This document shows positions 8,275-16,767 of a stretch of DNA of 64,000 nucleotides, piece by piece. Positions within the stretch are counted from its first letter, which is position 1. Every line of letters starts with the position of its first letter. The stretch lies in assembly GCA_030587435.1 (NCBI GenBank), contig JAUQZC010000022.1, positions 56,088 through 120,087 of the forward strand, read 5' to 3'. Below the pieces are notes generated by a model. That model made no database searches. It was given only the letters and a program-made list of their open reading frames with translations, and was not told where the DNA came from. The position numbers and the translations under genes were made by a program. The stretch is from Candidatus Baldrarchaeota archaeon. Its GTDB lineage: Archaea > Asgardarchaeota > Baldrarchaeia > Baldrarchaeales > DXJG01.

Positions 8275-9597
8275 TTACGTTTGGGCACGTGAAATTAAGT
8301 CTTCAGCGGTTTTTTGTGCAAGTTCTATAACTTTGTTTTCATCTAAAACTTTGACCTCGCCATTTTCCATTAAGATCTTCCCGTCAACAATAACAGTACA
8401 TACATCATCGCATTTAGCTGCGTAAACCAAATGAGACACAATATTGTGCAAAGGAACTAGTCTAGGTTTCTTCAGATCGAGAATTACTATGTCTGCCTTC
8501 TTGCCAACTTCCAAGGTCCCTATATCCTTGTCAAGAAATAGGGCTTTTGCGCCTCCAATGGTTGCCATTTCTAATACTTCAGTAGCGGATGTAACTGTTG
8601 GATCAAAACTATGAGCTTTGTGGATTATAGCGGATACTTTCATCTCCTCAAATATATCTAAGCAATTATTGCTAGCAGCTCCGTCGGTAGCTAACCCTAC
8701 AGTCACCCCGTTCCTTAACATTTGAGGAATCGGAGCAATTCCGCTGGCAAGCTTTAAATTACTTACAGGATTATGAGCTACTTTAACTCCTCTCTCCGCA
8801 AGAATTTTTATTTCTTTTTCAGAAACCCACACAACGTGAGCAGCTAAAACATTGGAATCCAAAATACCAAGTTCATCAACATATTCAATAACTCCCCTAC
8901 CCTTTAGATCAATGCCAAAAGTATCTTCAATCTTCTTAACTTCATCTTTGGTTTCAGCTAAATGGATATGTATACCGACACCATATTTTTCAGCTGTCTC
9001 CTTAACCTTCTGTAAGTATTCTGGAGAACACGTGTAGGGTGCATGTGGACCAAACATCGTAGTCACACGTCCATCGCCTAAACCTTGGCATGTCCTAACA
9101 ATTCTCTCGGCTTCCCTAAGATCTCTTTCACCCTTTTCCGCGTTGCCAAGTTCGATCATACCGTGAGAAATAACAGCTCTAATACCGCTTTCCACGATGG
9201 CCTTTGCCGCTTTATCCATGTAAAAATACATATCGGCAAAAGCTGTTATACCGGATTTTAACATTTCTAAACATGCAAGTAAAGTGCCTACATAAATATC
9301 CTCAGGTTTTAAATGAGCTTCAACAGGCCAAATTTTCTGGGTTAACCATTCACTAAGAACCATGTCATCAGCGTAACCCCTAAGCAAAGTCATAGCAGCA
9401 TGCGTATGACAATTAACCAAACCTGGAAGAACTACTTTTCCTTTACCGCCAATAATCTCGTAACCGCTATACTTACCTTTCAACTCACTTTCCTTACCTA
9501 CATCAACTATTCTATCATCCTCAACCACAACAACTGCATCTTCCAAGATTTTATTTGGACGAACAACAACAAAACTACCTTTAACAATAAATTCCAT
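8275..9597 (-). CDS. dadD: MTA/SAH deaminase (amidohydrolase family)
   Basis: This metal-dependent amidohydrolase deaminates 5-methylthioadenosine, S-adenosylhomocysteine and/or 5-deoxyadenosine to inosine forms. Metal ligands are visible in NCHTHAAMT, HIHLAETKDE and TDGAASNNC. About 440 residues, full length. I choose ATG 9597 because GGGTGA is well placed before it; the GTG at 9606 lies inside that site. It stands head to head with the AhcY-type gene and close to a nucleoside phosphorylase, which fits a shared pathway for by-products of SAM use. Confidence 0.9.
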   Translation of the reverse strand: MEFIVKGSFVVVRPNKILEDAVVVVEDDRIVDVGKESELKGKYSGYEIIGGKGKVVLPGLVNCHTHAAMTLLRGYADDMVLSEWLTQKIWPVEAHLKPEDIYVGTLLACLEMLKSGITAFADMYFYMDKAAKAIVESGIRAVISHGMIELGNAEKGERDLREAERIVRTCQGLGDGRVTTMFGPHAPYTCSPEYLQKVKETAEKYGVGIHIHLAETKDEVKKIEDTFGIDLKGRGVIEYVDELGILDSNVLAAHVVWVSEKEIKILAERGVKVAHNPVSNLKLASGIAPIPQMLRNGVTVGLATDGAASNNCLDIFEEMKVSAIIHKAHSFDPTVTSATEVLEMATIGGAKALFLDKDIGTLEVGKKADIVILDLKKPRLVPLHNIVSHLVYAAKCDDVCTVIVDGKILMENGEVKVLDENKVIELAQKTAEDLISRAQT

Positions 9598-9807
9598 CCA
9601 TGTCACCCCACAACCGGGCTTCCATCCAAATTACGGTAATAGAACATGTATTTAATCAATCTTAAAAACATTAAGGCCCACATGTAAAGACAAACCAACA
9701 TAATATTTAACATTCCCACAATCTAGTTTTAGGAAATGTAACACAACTAATTTAACTTCATGCAGTTTTAAAATATTGGAAAAGAGGAAAACAATAGGGG
9801 AATTAAA

Positions 9808-11091
9808 ATGGGGAAAAGCGTAGTGAAAGACCCAGGTCTAGCAGATAAGGGAAAACTAAAGATAGAATGGGTAGAAAATTTTATGCCCATCTTAAAGGAA
9901 ATAAGAAAAACCTTTGAAAAAGAAAAACCCTTCAAAAATAAAACAATAGCGGCTATACTTCATTTAGAAGCAAAAACCGCAGCTTTGCTAAGAGTTTTGG
10001 CAGATGCAGGTGCGACGGTTTCAACAACCTCAGCAAACCCAGAGACTACCGATGATTCCGTAGCTGCAGCCCTAGCAGAGCATCCAAATATACATGTTTA
10101 TTCATGGCGTGGAGAAACCATCGAAGAATACTGGGAAAATATAAACAGAGTTTTAGACCATAAACCTGACATAATCATCGATGATGGAGCGGATGGAATA
10201 GTTTTGGTTCACCAAGAAAGAACTGAACTACTAGATAAGATAATGGGAGGATGTGAAGAAACAACTACTGGAGTAACTCGAATAAAAAATCTAGAAAGGG
10301 AAGGAAAGTTAAGATTCCCAGTTATAGCTGTAAACGATGCAAAAATGAAGCATCTGTTTGACAATCGATTTGGAACAGCTGAGTCATCTATATTTGGAAT
10401 TTTAAATGCAACCAATTTAATGATAGCAGGTAAAACGGTGGTTGTAGCTGGTTTTGGATGGTGTGGACGTGGCTTAGCTAGCAGATTAAAAGGAATGGGT
10501 GCAAAAGTAATTGTATGCGAAATTGACCCTATTAAAGCTTTAGAAGCTTGCATGGAAGGTTATCAAGTCATGAAAATGATCGATGCAGTAAAACAAGCAG
10601 ACATAGTAATTACGGTAACAGGAGTTAACAAAGTAGTAAGAAAAGAGCATTTTGAAGTCGCAAAAGACAAATGTATATTCTGCAACGCTGGCCACTTTGA
10701 TGTTGAAGTTTGCATCCCAGACCTTGAAAAACTAGCAGCTAAAAAGAAGAAAACAAGGTATTTTGGTTTACCGTACAACGATTACCTCGTTGAAGAATAC
10801 GAGTTAAAAGATGGAAGAAAACTCTATTTGCTAGCTAAGGGTAGACTTGTAAACATCGTGGCCGGACAAGGTCACCCAGCTGAAGTTATGGACTTTAGTT
10901 TCTCACTTCAAGCACTATCAGCAAAATACGTATTAGAAAACCACAGTAAATTAGACCCCAGGGTCTATAAAGTCCCCGATGAAATTGATAAAATGGTAGC
11001 AGAACTAAAGCTTAGATCAATGGGAATAGAAATCGATCGATTAACTCCTGAACAGGAAGAGTACATAAAAAGTTACGAAATTGGAACTTAG
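9808..11091 (+). CDS. ahcY: Adenosylhomocysteinase family protein (possibly SIH hydrolase)
   Basis: This NAD-dependent hydrolase of the AhcY family splits S-adenosylhomocysteine, or its inosine analogue, to homocysteine and nucleoside. The NAD-binding motif [10 protein letters not shown] and the C-terminal family signature [14 protein letters not shown] are present. It has 427 residues. In methanogens the homologue prefers S-inosylhomocysteine made by the DadD deaminase; the divergent deaminase 210 bases away makes that substrate plausible here. A GGGG ribosome site precedes the ATG. Confidence 0.95.
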   Translation: MGKSVVKDPGLADKGKLKIEWVENFMPILKEIRKTFEKEKPFKNKTIAAILHLEAKTAALLRVLADAGATVSTTSANPETTDDSVAAALAEHPNIHVYSWRGETIEEYWENINRVLDHKPDIIIDDGADGIVLVHQERTELLDKIMGGCEETTTGVTRIKNLEREGKLRFPVIAVNDAKMKHLFDNRFGTAESSIFGILNATNLMIAGKTVVVAGFGWCGRGLASRLKGMGAKVIVCEIDPIKALEACMEGYQVMKMIDAVKQADIVITVTGVNKVVRKEHFEVAKDKCIFCNAGHFDVEVCIPDLEKLAAKKKKTRYFGLPYNDYLVEEYELKDGRKLYLLAKGRLVNIVAGQGHPAEVMDFSFSLQALSAKYVLENHSKLDPRVYKVPDEIDKMVAELKLRSMGIEIDRLTPEQEEYIKSYEIGT

Positions 11092-11323
11092 ACGTCGAAA
11101 TGCTATAAAATACATAGACTACGCTCATGAGCCTCCATAAACAAAGTAACTCATCCAAGAGAATTAAGTAAGTAAACTAACAAGTTTTATTCATATTTTA
11201 TTTATTTTGCCGCCAAATTTAGAAGTACACATAAAAAGGACATAACTTCCTAGAATTTAATATAAACGTCGATAAATGTGATTTAATCTTATTCTAATTC
11301 ATGTAAAATAGAATTAGTTTGGT

Positions 11324-12169
11324 TTATTCTATGGAGATGGCGTCTCTCACAATTTTTTCGCATTGACAGTTTTTTTCTTCAGGGACGTTTTTGACGACTT
11401 CTTTGATAACCTGTCTTATGTCTTCTATTCTTTTGTTAAAGAGTTCTATTACTTCTTGGTGAGAAACTTTTTCCTGTATTCCAGCAGCCCAATTTGTTAC
11501 TATAGCTATTGCAGCATAGCATTTTCCAAGTTCTCTTGCTAAAACGCTCTCTGGTACATTAGTCATTCCTACAACATCGGCGCCAAGAAGCCTATATGCT
11601 CTAATTTCCGCTGGAGTTTCGAACCTCGGTCCCTCAGTTGCTACATAACATCCCCTTTTATGGAAACGTACACCAAGTTTTTTGCAAGCATCAAAAATTA
11701 TTTTACGTAGTTCTGGACAGTAAGGCTCTGTGAAATCTATATGAATAACTTGAGTTACTGGAGGTTTATCCTCAAAAACTTTGATTGGTATTTCTCCATC
11801 GTAAAAAGTGTATGTTCTATTTTTTGTCATATCGATAAACTGATCTAGGATGACGAAGTCTCCAGGCTCCATAGCTGGGTTCAGCGACCCACATGCACTG
11901 CTAGCAATAATTCTCTCAACACCAAGCATATGAAGCCCATAAATATTTGCTCTAAAATTTATTTTATGAGGAGGAACATCGTGTCCAACCTTCTCGCTCC
12001 CTGGCTTAGCATGCCTCGGTAAAAAAGCTACTTTAACTCCTTCGATCTCACCGATCTCTATGCGAGGAGTTTTTCCAAAGGGAGTATCTAAAATTACATG
12101 TTCAGATTTTTCAAGCAATTGATAAAGACCAGACCCGCCAATAATCGCCACCTTAACCTTACCCACCAA
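11324..12169 (-). CDS. mtnP: MTA/MTI phosphorylase (PNP family)
   Basis: This trimeric purine nucleoside phosphorylase family member shows IIGGSGLY (phosphate loop), FLPRHAKPGS, SSACGSLN, ATEGPRFET and NVPE. The base-recognition stretch is VTNWAAGI. In MTAP proper this position carries aspartates (TDYD type), while 6-oxopurine enzymes have asparagine, so the substrate may be methylthioinosine. That suits the neighbouring deaminase. The start is the TTG at 12169 (or GTG 12166) behind GGAGGG; the longer GTG frame at 12187 includes that site. About 281 residues. Confidence 0.88.
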   Translation of the reverse strand: MVGKVKVAIIGGSGLYQLLEKSEHVILDTPFGKTPRIEIGEIEGVKVAFLPRHAKPGSEKVGHDVPPHKINFRANIYGLHMLGVERIIASSACGSLNPAMEPGDFVILDQFIDMTKNRTYTFYDGEIPIKVFEDKPPVTQVIHIDFTEPYCPELRKIIFDACKKLGVRFHKRGCYVATEGPRFETPAEIRAYRLLGADVVGMTNVPESVLARELGKCYAAIAIVTNWAAGIQEKVSHQEVIELFNKRIEDIRQVIKEVVKNVPEEKNCQCEKIVRDAISIE

Positions 12170-12472
12170 CCTTAACCCTCCAACCACAACAATACAACAT
12201 AACTTAACTCACCAATCTTTTAAATTATAACTATATTCCCTTATAGTTGAAAAAATTAAAATAAGAAATGCAGTACAGGTTACCTAATAACGTAATATAT
12301 AAAAATGGATTATGAAACAATACAAAATACCAAACAAAAGTAAACTCCATAGGTCTCTCATAAGGGATTCCTCAATAAAAAGAATCGAAAGGAAACATTT
12401 TATATTCACAAATGAATAATTTTAAAAACAAAAAGAACTCTCCTTATTAATGAAGCATATGCAAGTTGAAAC
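12170..12472. promoter_or_regulatory. Divergent intergenic region, mtnP / tRNA-Lys
   Basis: This AT-rich spacer of about 300 bases must carry the promoters of mtnP (minus) and tRNA-Lys (plus). A TATA-like ATTTTAAAAAC run lies about 45 bases before the tRNA. No other structure was recognised. Confidence 0.4.
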
Positions 12473-12596
<124 letters not shown>

Positions 12597-12672
12597 CTAC
12601 AGTGAGCGAATACGCTTCGCTTAATCAAAGTTTTGTTTTCCAAAATTTTAGTTCTTTGTGTTTCTTAAAATT

Positions 12673-12885
12673 TTATTTTAATCCCTTAAGTCTTTTGAAG
12701 GCTTCTTTTGCTCTCTTGTCTCTGAGCTCAGAGTGTGTTATGGTGAGTAGGGGGCGTTCACGACCGAAGGGACCAACGATCTTCACATGTTCCCCGCCGG
12801 AAACCGCTAGCGCGCCTAGGCGTAAAGCCTCCCTTAGTGCCTCTCTCACGTTGCCTCCAGATAGGCTCTTTAACTCTTTTATCAT
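12673..12885 (-). CDS. Small unknown protein beside tRNA-Lys
   Basis: A 70-residue frame, rich in charged residues, with a plausible protein-like pattern (SGGNVREALREALRLGALAV, then FGRERPLLTITHS). I recognise no family. It may extend a few codons upstream without a standard start. It opens a stretch (12.6-16.7 kb) of small and broken genes, so it may itself be a remnant. Confidence 0.45.
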   Translation of the reverse strand: MIKELKSLSGGNVREALREALRLGALAVSGGEHVKIVGPFGRERPLLTITHSELRDKRAKEAFKRLKGLK

Positions 12886-12955
12886 ATCTTCTTCAAGCCA
12901 TATGTCTTTAATATAACATTATCAAAATCTCTACCAGAAAGATACGTGGGAGATT

Positions 12956-12990
12956 TATCGGAACTTATTCAAATTATTTATGTTCCGATA
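12956..12990. repeat. Inverted repeat, 9-bp arms
   Basis: TATCGGAAC (12956-12964) and GTTCCGATA (12982-12990) form a perfect 9-bp inverted repeat around a 17-nt AT-rich loop. It lies in non-coding DNA between the small unknown ORF and the methyltransferase pseudogene. It could be a terminator hairpin or a protein-binding site; nothing in the flanks decides. Confidence 0.6.
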
Positions 12991-13084
12991 GGATTTCCGT
13001 TAAAAGCGACGAGGAGAGAAGTTAAAAGGAGAAATTTGAGACCATTTTTAGTAGTGTCTGGAATTATTCCTCCATCATCTCCTT

Positions 13085-13875
13085 TCATTTCCTTCCAACA
13101 TATAGTCCGTATCTCACGTATTCGAAAAAATTCTTAAAAACGCTCTTGGGAGGCCAAGCCTCCTTCACATATACCCAAAAAGCTGAACTTCTAAAGCCTA
13201 AGGATAAGAACCTATGGAAAGATCTTAGATAATCTTTCAATCCGTACATTCTAATTTCATCAATTTTGCTTAAGATACTAAGTTTGTAGGTCTTTACCAC
13301 TACATCTTTTAATCCAGAATTCTTCATCAATTTTTTCCAGTTCTCGGCAGTTTCGAACTTAGCACCAGTGAGACGAGACATATATTTAATGAGTTCGGTT
13401 GGGGTTGCTTCTTTATCCAAGTTCCCTCATTGAAGCCCACGTATCCACCTGTTTTTACCACTCGTCTACACTCTGTTATACTTTTTCCTTTTCTTCTAGG
13501 AATGCAATTATAGATCCGCCAATAACTACATCAAAAGTGTTATCTTCGAAGGGGAGGTCTTGTACATCTGCTACCCTAAATTCAACTTTATTTTTACACC
13601 CTCTCTTTTCGCTCTTTCTTTCGCTTGTGCAATCATTCTTTCAGAAATGTCTACACCAACTACTTTACAGCCATGTCTTTTTGCAATGTAGCAAGCAGTT
13701 GCTCCAACACCGCAGCCAACATCTAAGACATATTTATTCTCGTTTATACGGCATAGCTCAATTAACTCGCGTGTAGCCTTTAACCCTCCAGCATGTTTTG
13801 TAAAACCCCTAAGGATTGCAATTCAAAATAGGGAAGTTCTGATTTTTCTTTTACTGACGATTGCTCTTTACTCAT
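13085..13875 (-). pseudogene. SAM-dependent methyltransferase, multiply frameshifted
   Basis: A class I methyltransferase of the type 11 kind can be read only by changing frame about four times. The N-terminus MSKEQSSVKEK is followed in another frame by KYVLDVGCGVGATACYIAKR (motif I) and VVGVDISERM, then PFEDNTFDVVIGG, then CRRVVKTGGYVGF and finally the C-terminal 110 residues. Frame changes fall near 13807, 13590, 13480 and 13415, several at homopolymers. Neighbouring genes are intact, so decay is more likely than poor sequence. The substrate is unknown. Confidence 0.85.
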
Positions 13876-13984
13876 TTTCACCATAAATAGATATAAATTA
13901 AAATTATTTTAATTTTCCTAGAACTTCATGCTTGTTTAGCGCGCACTAAAACGATTATATAGCATGTTATGTAGAGCCTTTAAG

Positions 13985-14423
13985 CTACTGATTGTTTTCC
14001 TTTACATCTGCACGTACGTTGTTGAGTCTGAAAACTTGTAGTGTTGCTTCTTCTCCAGGTACGGGAAAGTAATCCATTTTCCTCTCTAAAGCAGCATGTA
14101 TTCTGCGTCGGAATTTCGTTCTTGGAGAGGGTATATGGGCATCCTGAACAAAATGCAATGCGATACCAGTTGTATAAACATGAGGGAATGTCACCCTTAA
14201 CATAATAAACCCTAGCCTGCATAATATAACTAAAAACTGAGCTACTAATGTAGTGATGTTTACGTTTAGGGTTTTTCAATCTCCATTCATCTGGTATTGT
14301 CATCCCTTCAATGAAATCTTCTTCGTATTCCTTCGGTAAGCGTAATTTCTTAAATAAAGCCTTAGCTATTTTGGCATAAACCTTCCTGTGCATCCTTAAA
14401 CACACCACTAAGGTTGTTAACAT
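13985..14423 (-). pseudogene. Zinc-dependent phospholipase C-like fragment, frameshifted
   Basis: Two overlapping minus-strand frames join into one protein: the first reads DEWRLKNPKRKHHYISSS to GDIPSCLYNW, and the second carries on as GIALHFVQDAHIPSPRT. HH and ALHFVQDAHIP patterns recall zinc-dependent phospholipase C / P1 nuclease-like proteins. A frameshift near 14165-14175 breaks it, and the protein is short for the family. The likely original start is ATG 14393. The family assignment is tentative. Confidence 0.65.
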
Positions 14424-14430
14424 TTAATAT

Positions 14431-14850
14431 CTAAATGTTATTTTCATTTTCAGAAGATAGTTTCCAAATTTCATCCATAACTTTCCTTGCAACTTTCTCT
14501 ACTTCTTCTACTCTTTTCTTGGGTTCTTTGGGCAACGTCTCCAACTTAACCAGCCATTTTGAATGTATCCACTTTATTTCATGACTATAATTGTAGATGC
14601 CTGGTGGAGATTCTCCAGTTATTACTGGTCCAGAAACAATTTTGGCATATTTTTTCAATATTTTTGCGAAAAGGTCGTAGACAACTCGAACCAAGGTATC
14701 CCTTGATACGTAGAAATCTATCTCATCTAATCTCCAACTACGAATGACAAAGCTTGCAGTATTACCATGCTTATCAAAAACCGTTCCACTTATAACATCC
14801 ATTCTTTCTCCCCGGTTTCTTGACGCCCTAATTTCAATTTTAGCGGGCAA
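14431..14850 (-). CDS. Unknown protein, about 139 residues
   Basis: An open frame with no recognised family. I set the start at TTG 14850 because GAGGTGG stands six bases before it and because the following residues, KIEIRASR, recur in a short open frame at 15198. The C-terminus is lysine/glutamate rich and probably helical. It ends 8 bases before the longest upstream reading of the phospholipase-like pseudogene, so they may once have been one transcript. Confidence 0.55.
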   Translation of the reverse strand: MPAKIEIRASRNRGERMDVISGTVFDKHGNTASFVIRSWRLDEIDFYVSRDTLVRVVYDLFAKILKKYAKIVSGPVITGESPPGIYNYSHEIKWIHSKWLVKLETLPKEPKKRVEEVEKVARKVMDEIWKLSSENENNI

Positions 14851-15197
14851 AAACGACCACCTCAATGAAATAGGTGAAGATAAACTCGCCAGCACAACCT
14901 AACGATATTTACCACTTACCGCAACATCCTCCATTAAATTTCTTCCAACAAAAATAAAATTTTTCACAGGTTATGCGGCTAACCAGTACTTCCCTCTTAG
15001 TTTTACTTGGGTTTAAGGACCTTGTTTAAGAATGACTCTTAAGAGTTCAAACAATTTGTTGAAGCGTTAGCTAAATATATTAAGGAGTGGAGTCTGAAAA
15101 CATATTAACTGTAATATATTATTGGTGGTCCTAGTGGAATTATAAATATACCGTGAAATTTAAGATTTAGTAAGCGTTTTTAATTATTTTAAGGGTT
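14851..15197. other. Non-coding stretch with a gene remnant and operator-like repeat
   Basis: No intact gene is present. On the plus strand a short protein-like tail (FKQFVEALAKYIKEW, ending at a TAA near 15106) looks like the end of a lost gene. At 15091-15125 lies a copy of a sequence repeated at 15981-16014. Confidence 0.4.
15091..15125 (+). repeat. Direct repeat copy A, TAATAT palindrome
   Basis: AGTCTGAAAACATATTA followed by ACTGTAATATATTATTG closely matches 15981-16014. The core is a 6-bp inverted repeat ATATTA/TAATAT. The paired copies bracket the DUF6506 gene, suggesting shared promoter/operator elements or the edges of a duplication. Confidence 0.55.
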
Positions 15198-15305
15198 ATG
15201 TCTATGAACATTGAAATTAGGGCGTCAAGAACAGCAGGAAAAACCACAAACATTAACAATCTAAGCAACATCAAACACAAGTCTGAAAACCGTTTAAAAA
15301 ATTAA
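15198..15305 (+). pseudogene. Truncated copy of the 14431-14850 gene start
   Basis: A 35-residue open frame preceded by AAGGG begins MSMNIEIRASR. The 22 bases at 15210-15231 are identical to the opposite-strand bases 14817-14838 at the start of the unknown gene at 14431-14850. After that the sequence diverges and stops, so it looks like an inverted partial duplication, or a tiny related gene. Confidence 0.4.
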
Positions 15306-15357
15306 AATTTCAATAAAGTTATTAAATGAAATATCCCTGTAAAACTGCAATAAGGGG

Positions 15358-15693
15358 GTGGTAAAAGTAGCATTTAAAGTATTATTCCTCGCCCATGCCC
15401 CAGACGCAGATGCAGAAAAACACAAATGCGTTATCGAAACACCAAAATACTACAAACTCCATGTAGTAGTAGTCAAAAATCAAAAACAAGCAATCGAAGT
15501 ATGCAAAAAACTTGTCAGAGAAGAAGGCATCCAAGCAATCCTCCTCTGCCCAGGATTCGCACACAAAGACGTTGCACAAATATCAGAAGCAGCCGGCGAA
15601 AACGTTGGAGTCTTTGTAGCAAGAGGAGACGGCCCGAGCAACAAAATCACAACAGAAACGATGAAAAAAGAAGGATGGTTCCCACAAAAATAA
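15358..15693 (+). CDS. DUF6506-like protein
   Basis: A 111-residue protein with the pattern VAFKVLFLAHAPDADAEKH, then KLHVVVVKNQKQAIEVCKK and AILLCPGFAHKDVAQISEA, resembling the small DUF6506 family of unknown function. The GGGGG ribosome site almost touches the GTG at 15358, so the true start may be a codon or two later. Codons end in A or C more often than in neighbouring genes, hinting at a separate history. It appears intact within an otherwise decayed stretch. Confidence 0.7.
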   Translation: MVKVAFKVLFLAHAPDADAEKHKCVIETPKYYKLHVVVVKNQKQAIEVCKKLVREEGIQAILLCPGFAHKDVAQISEAAGENVGVFVARGDGPSNKITTETMKKEGWFPQK

Positions 15694-16023
15694 ACAAATA
15701 AAACCCACCTCACACCCTAGAACCAAACACAATGCTAATGTCTTTCCTAAAATATTAGATTTCCACCTTCTATTTTTCAAGTGTTTTATGGTTTCAATGG
15801 TTTTCTACATTTTGATTTTTCATAATTTCATATTTATACTTATGGCTCTTATATATAGTCTCAAAACTTATGATACTTATGTATTTATGCAACCTAACTA
15901 CGTTTATGATACTTTCAACTTCAACATATCTAATACTTCCAAAATTTTATTTTCTATCTACAGAATAAAATGTATGTTGAAGTCTAAACATATTACATCT
16001 GTAATATTTTATTGTGAGCTAAG
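15694..16023. other. AT-rich spacer with operator-like palindrome
   Basis: I see no credible gene in these 330 bases. The only structure is the palindrome at 15990-16007, immediately before the small gene that starts at 16024. Confidence 0.45.
15981..16014 (+). promoter_or_regulatory. Direct repeat copy B with 8-bp palindrome
   Basis: ATATTACA and TGTAATAT (15990-16007) form a perfect inverted repeat separated by TC, 17 bases before the ATG at 16024. The wider sequence repeats copy A at 15091-15125. It looks like a dimeric regulator site near a transcription start, but no regulator can be assigned. Confidence 0.5.
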
Positions 16024-16326
16024 ATGTATAATGTTGTTCCTTTAGCTAAGAGGGTTTTGAATGAAATGGAGTCTAGGAATGTGAAAAGGGTTTCAATAAG
16101 GTTGAGTGAAGCTTTTGAAATTTCAACAGGTTTCATCCAACCAACGAAAAGAGCAGATAGGAAAATCGCGGAACTAATGTCACTTCTAGGATTTAAAAAC
16201 GCAATATCGAGCCCTGCGGGTAGGGAAGCCGAACTCGTATTTGAAGCTAAATTACCTACCCAGGAGATAGGGGCTAAGGTCAGGTGCGTTGAGGAAAGTA
16301 AAGAATATTGGAGGAAAGCATTCTAA
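16024..16326 (+). CDS. Unknown protein, 100 residues
   Basis: An open frame beginning at ATG 16024 with no strong ribosome site. It has a basic N-terminal half (SRNVKRVSIRLSEAF) and a segment ISSPAGREAELVFEAKLP; I recognise no family. It sits directly behind the palindrome at 15990-16007 and before an ATPase-tail fragment 9 bases downstream. It could be a small regulator or a remnant. Confidence 0.45.
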   Translation: MYNVVPLAKRVLNEMESRNVKRVSIRLSEAFEISTGFIQPTKRADRKIAELMSLLGFKNAISSPAGREAELVFEAKLPTQEIGAKVRCVEESKEYWRKAF

Positions 16327-16335
16327 ATTATTGGG

Positions 16336-16737
16336 GTGTTTTTATGGGTGAGAAGGGTAAGAGGTGGGGGCTTATTGCACTTATTTATTCTTAAGGTTCT
16401 TTACTGGATAAGGACGGATGGCAGAGTTATGTCACGGAAAAACAAGAAAATACACGTAACTGACCCCTTCTTATATGATGCTTTAGCTAGATGGGTTCGT
16501 GTCAATATTTACGATGAACAAAAAGTTGAATCAGTTGTGTCATCTCATCTGAATAGAATAGGTGAAATTTTCTACTGGAGGGACTCAACGGAAGTTGATG
16601 TGATTTTAAGACATAAAGATAAACTTTTAGACTTTGAAGTAAAATGGACCGTAAAAACTCCCGGTAGAAAGCCCTTTAACACTAGAATCCTTGATAGAAA
16701 AACTATACCAATCTTTTTGGCATCAATAAAATGGTAA
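16336..16737 (+). pseudogene. C-terminal (DUF4143) remnant of an archaeal ATPase
   Basis: The end of a AAA-type ATPase of the DUF4143 kind is recognisable: KKIHVTDPFLYDALARW, then SHLNRIGEIFYWRDSTEVD and KLLDFEVKW, the last resembling a PD-(D/E)xK-like fold. The whole N-terminal ATPase domain is missing, with only odd filler before MSRKNKK at about 16429. It is therefore a truncated remnant, consistent with decay across 12.6-16.7 kb. Confidence 0.7.
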
Positions 16738-16767
16738 AGGAATCGGCGTCGTGAGTTGGTGATTATT

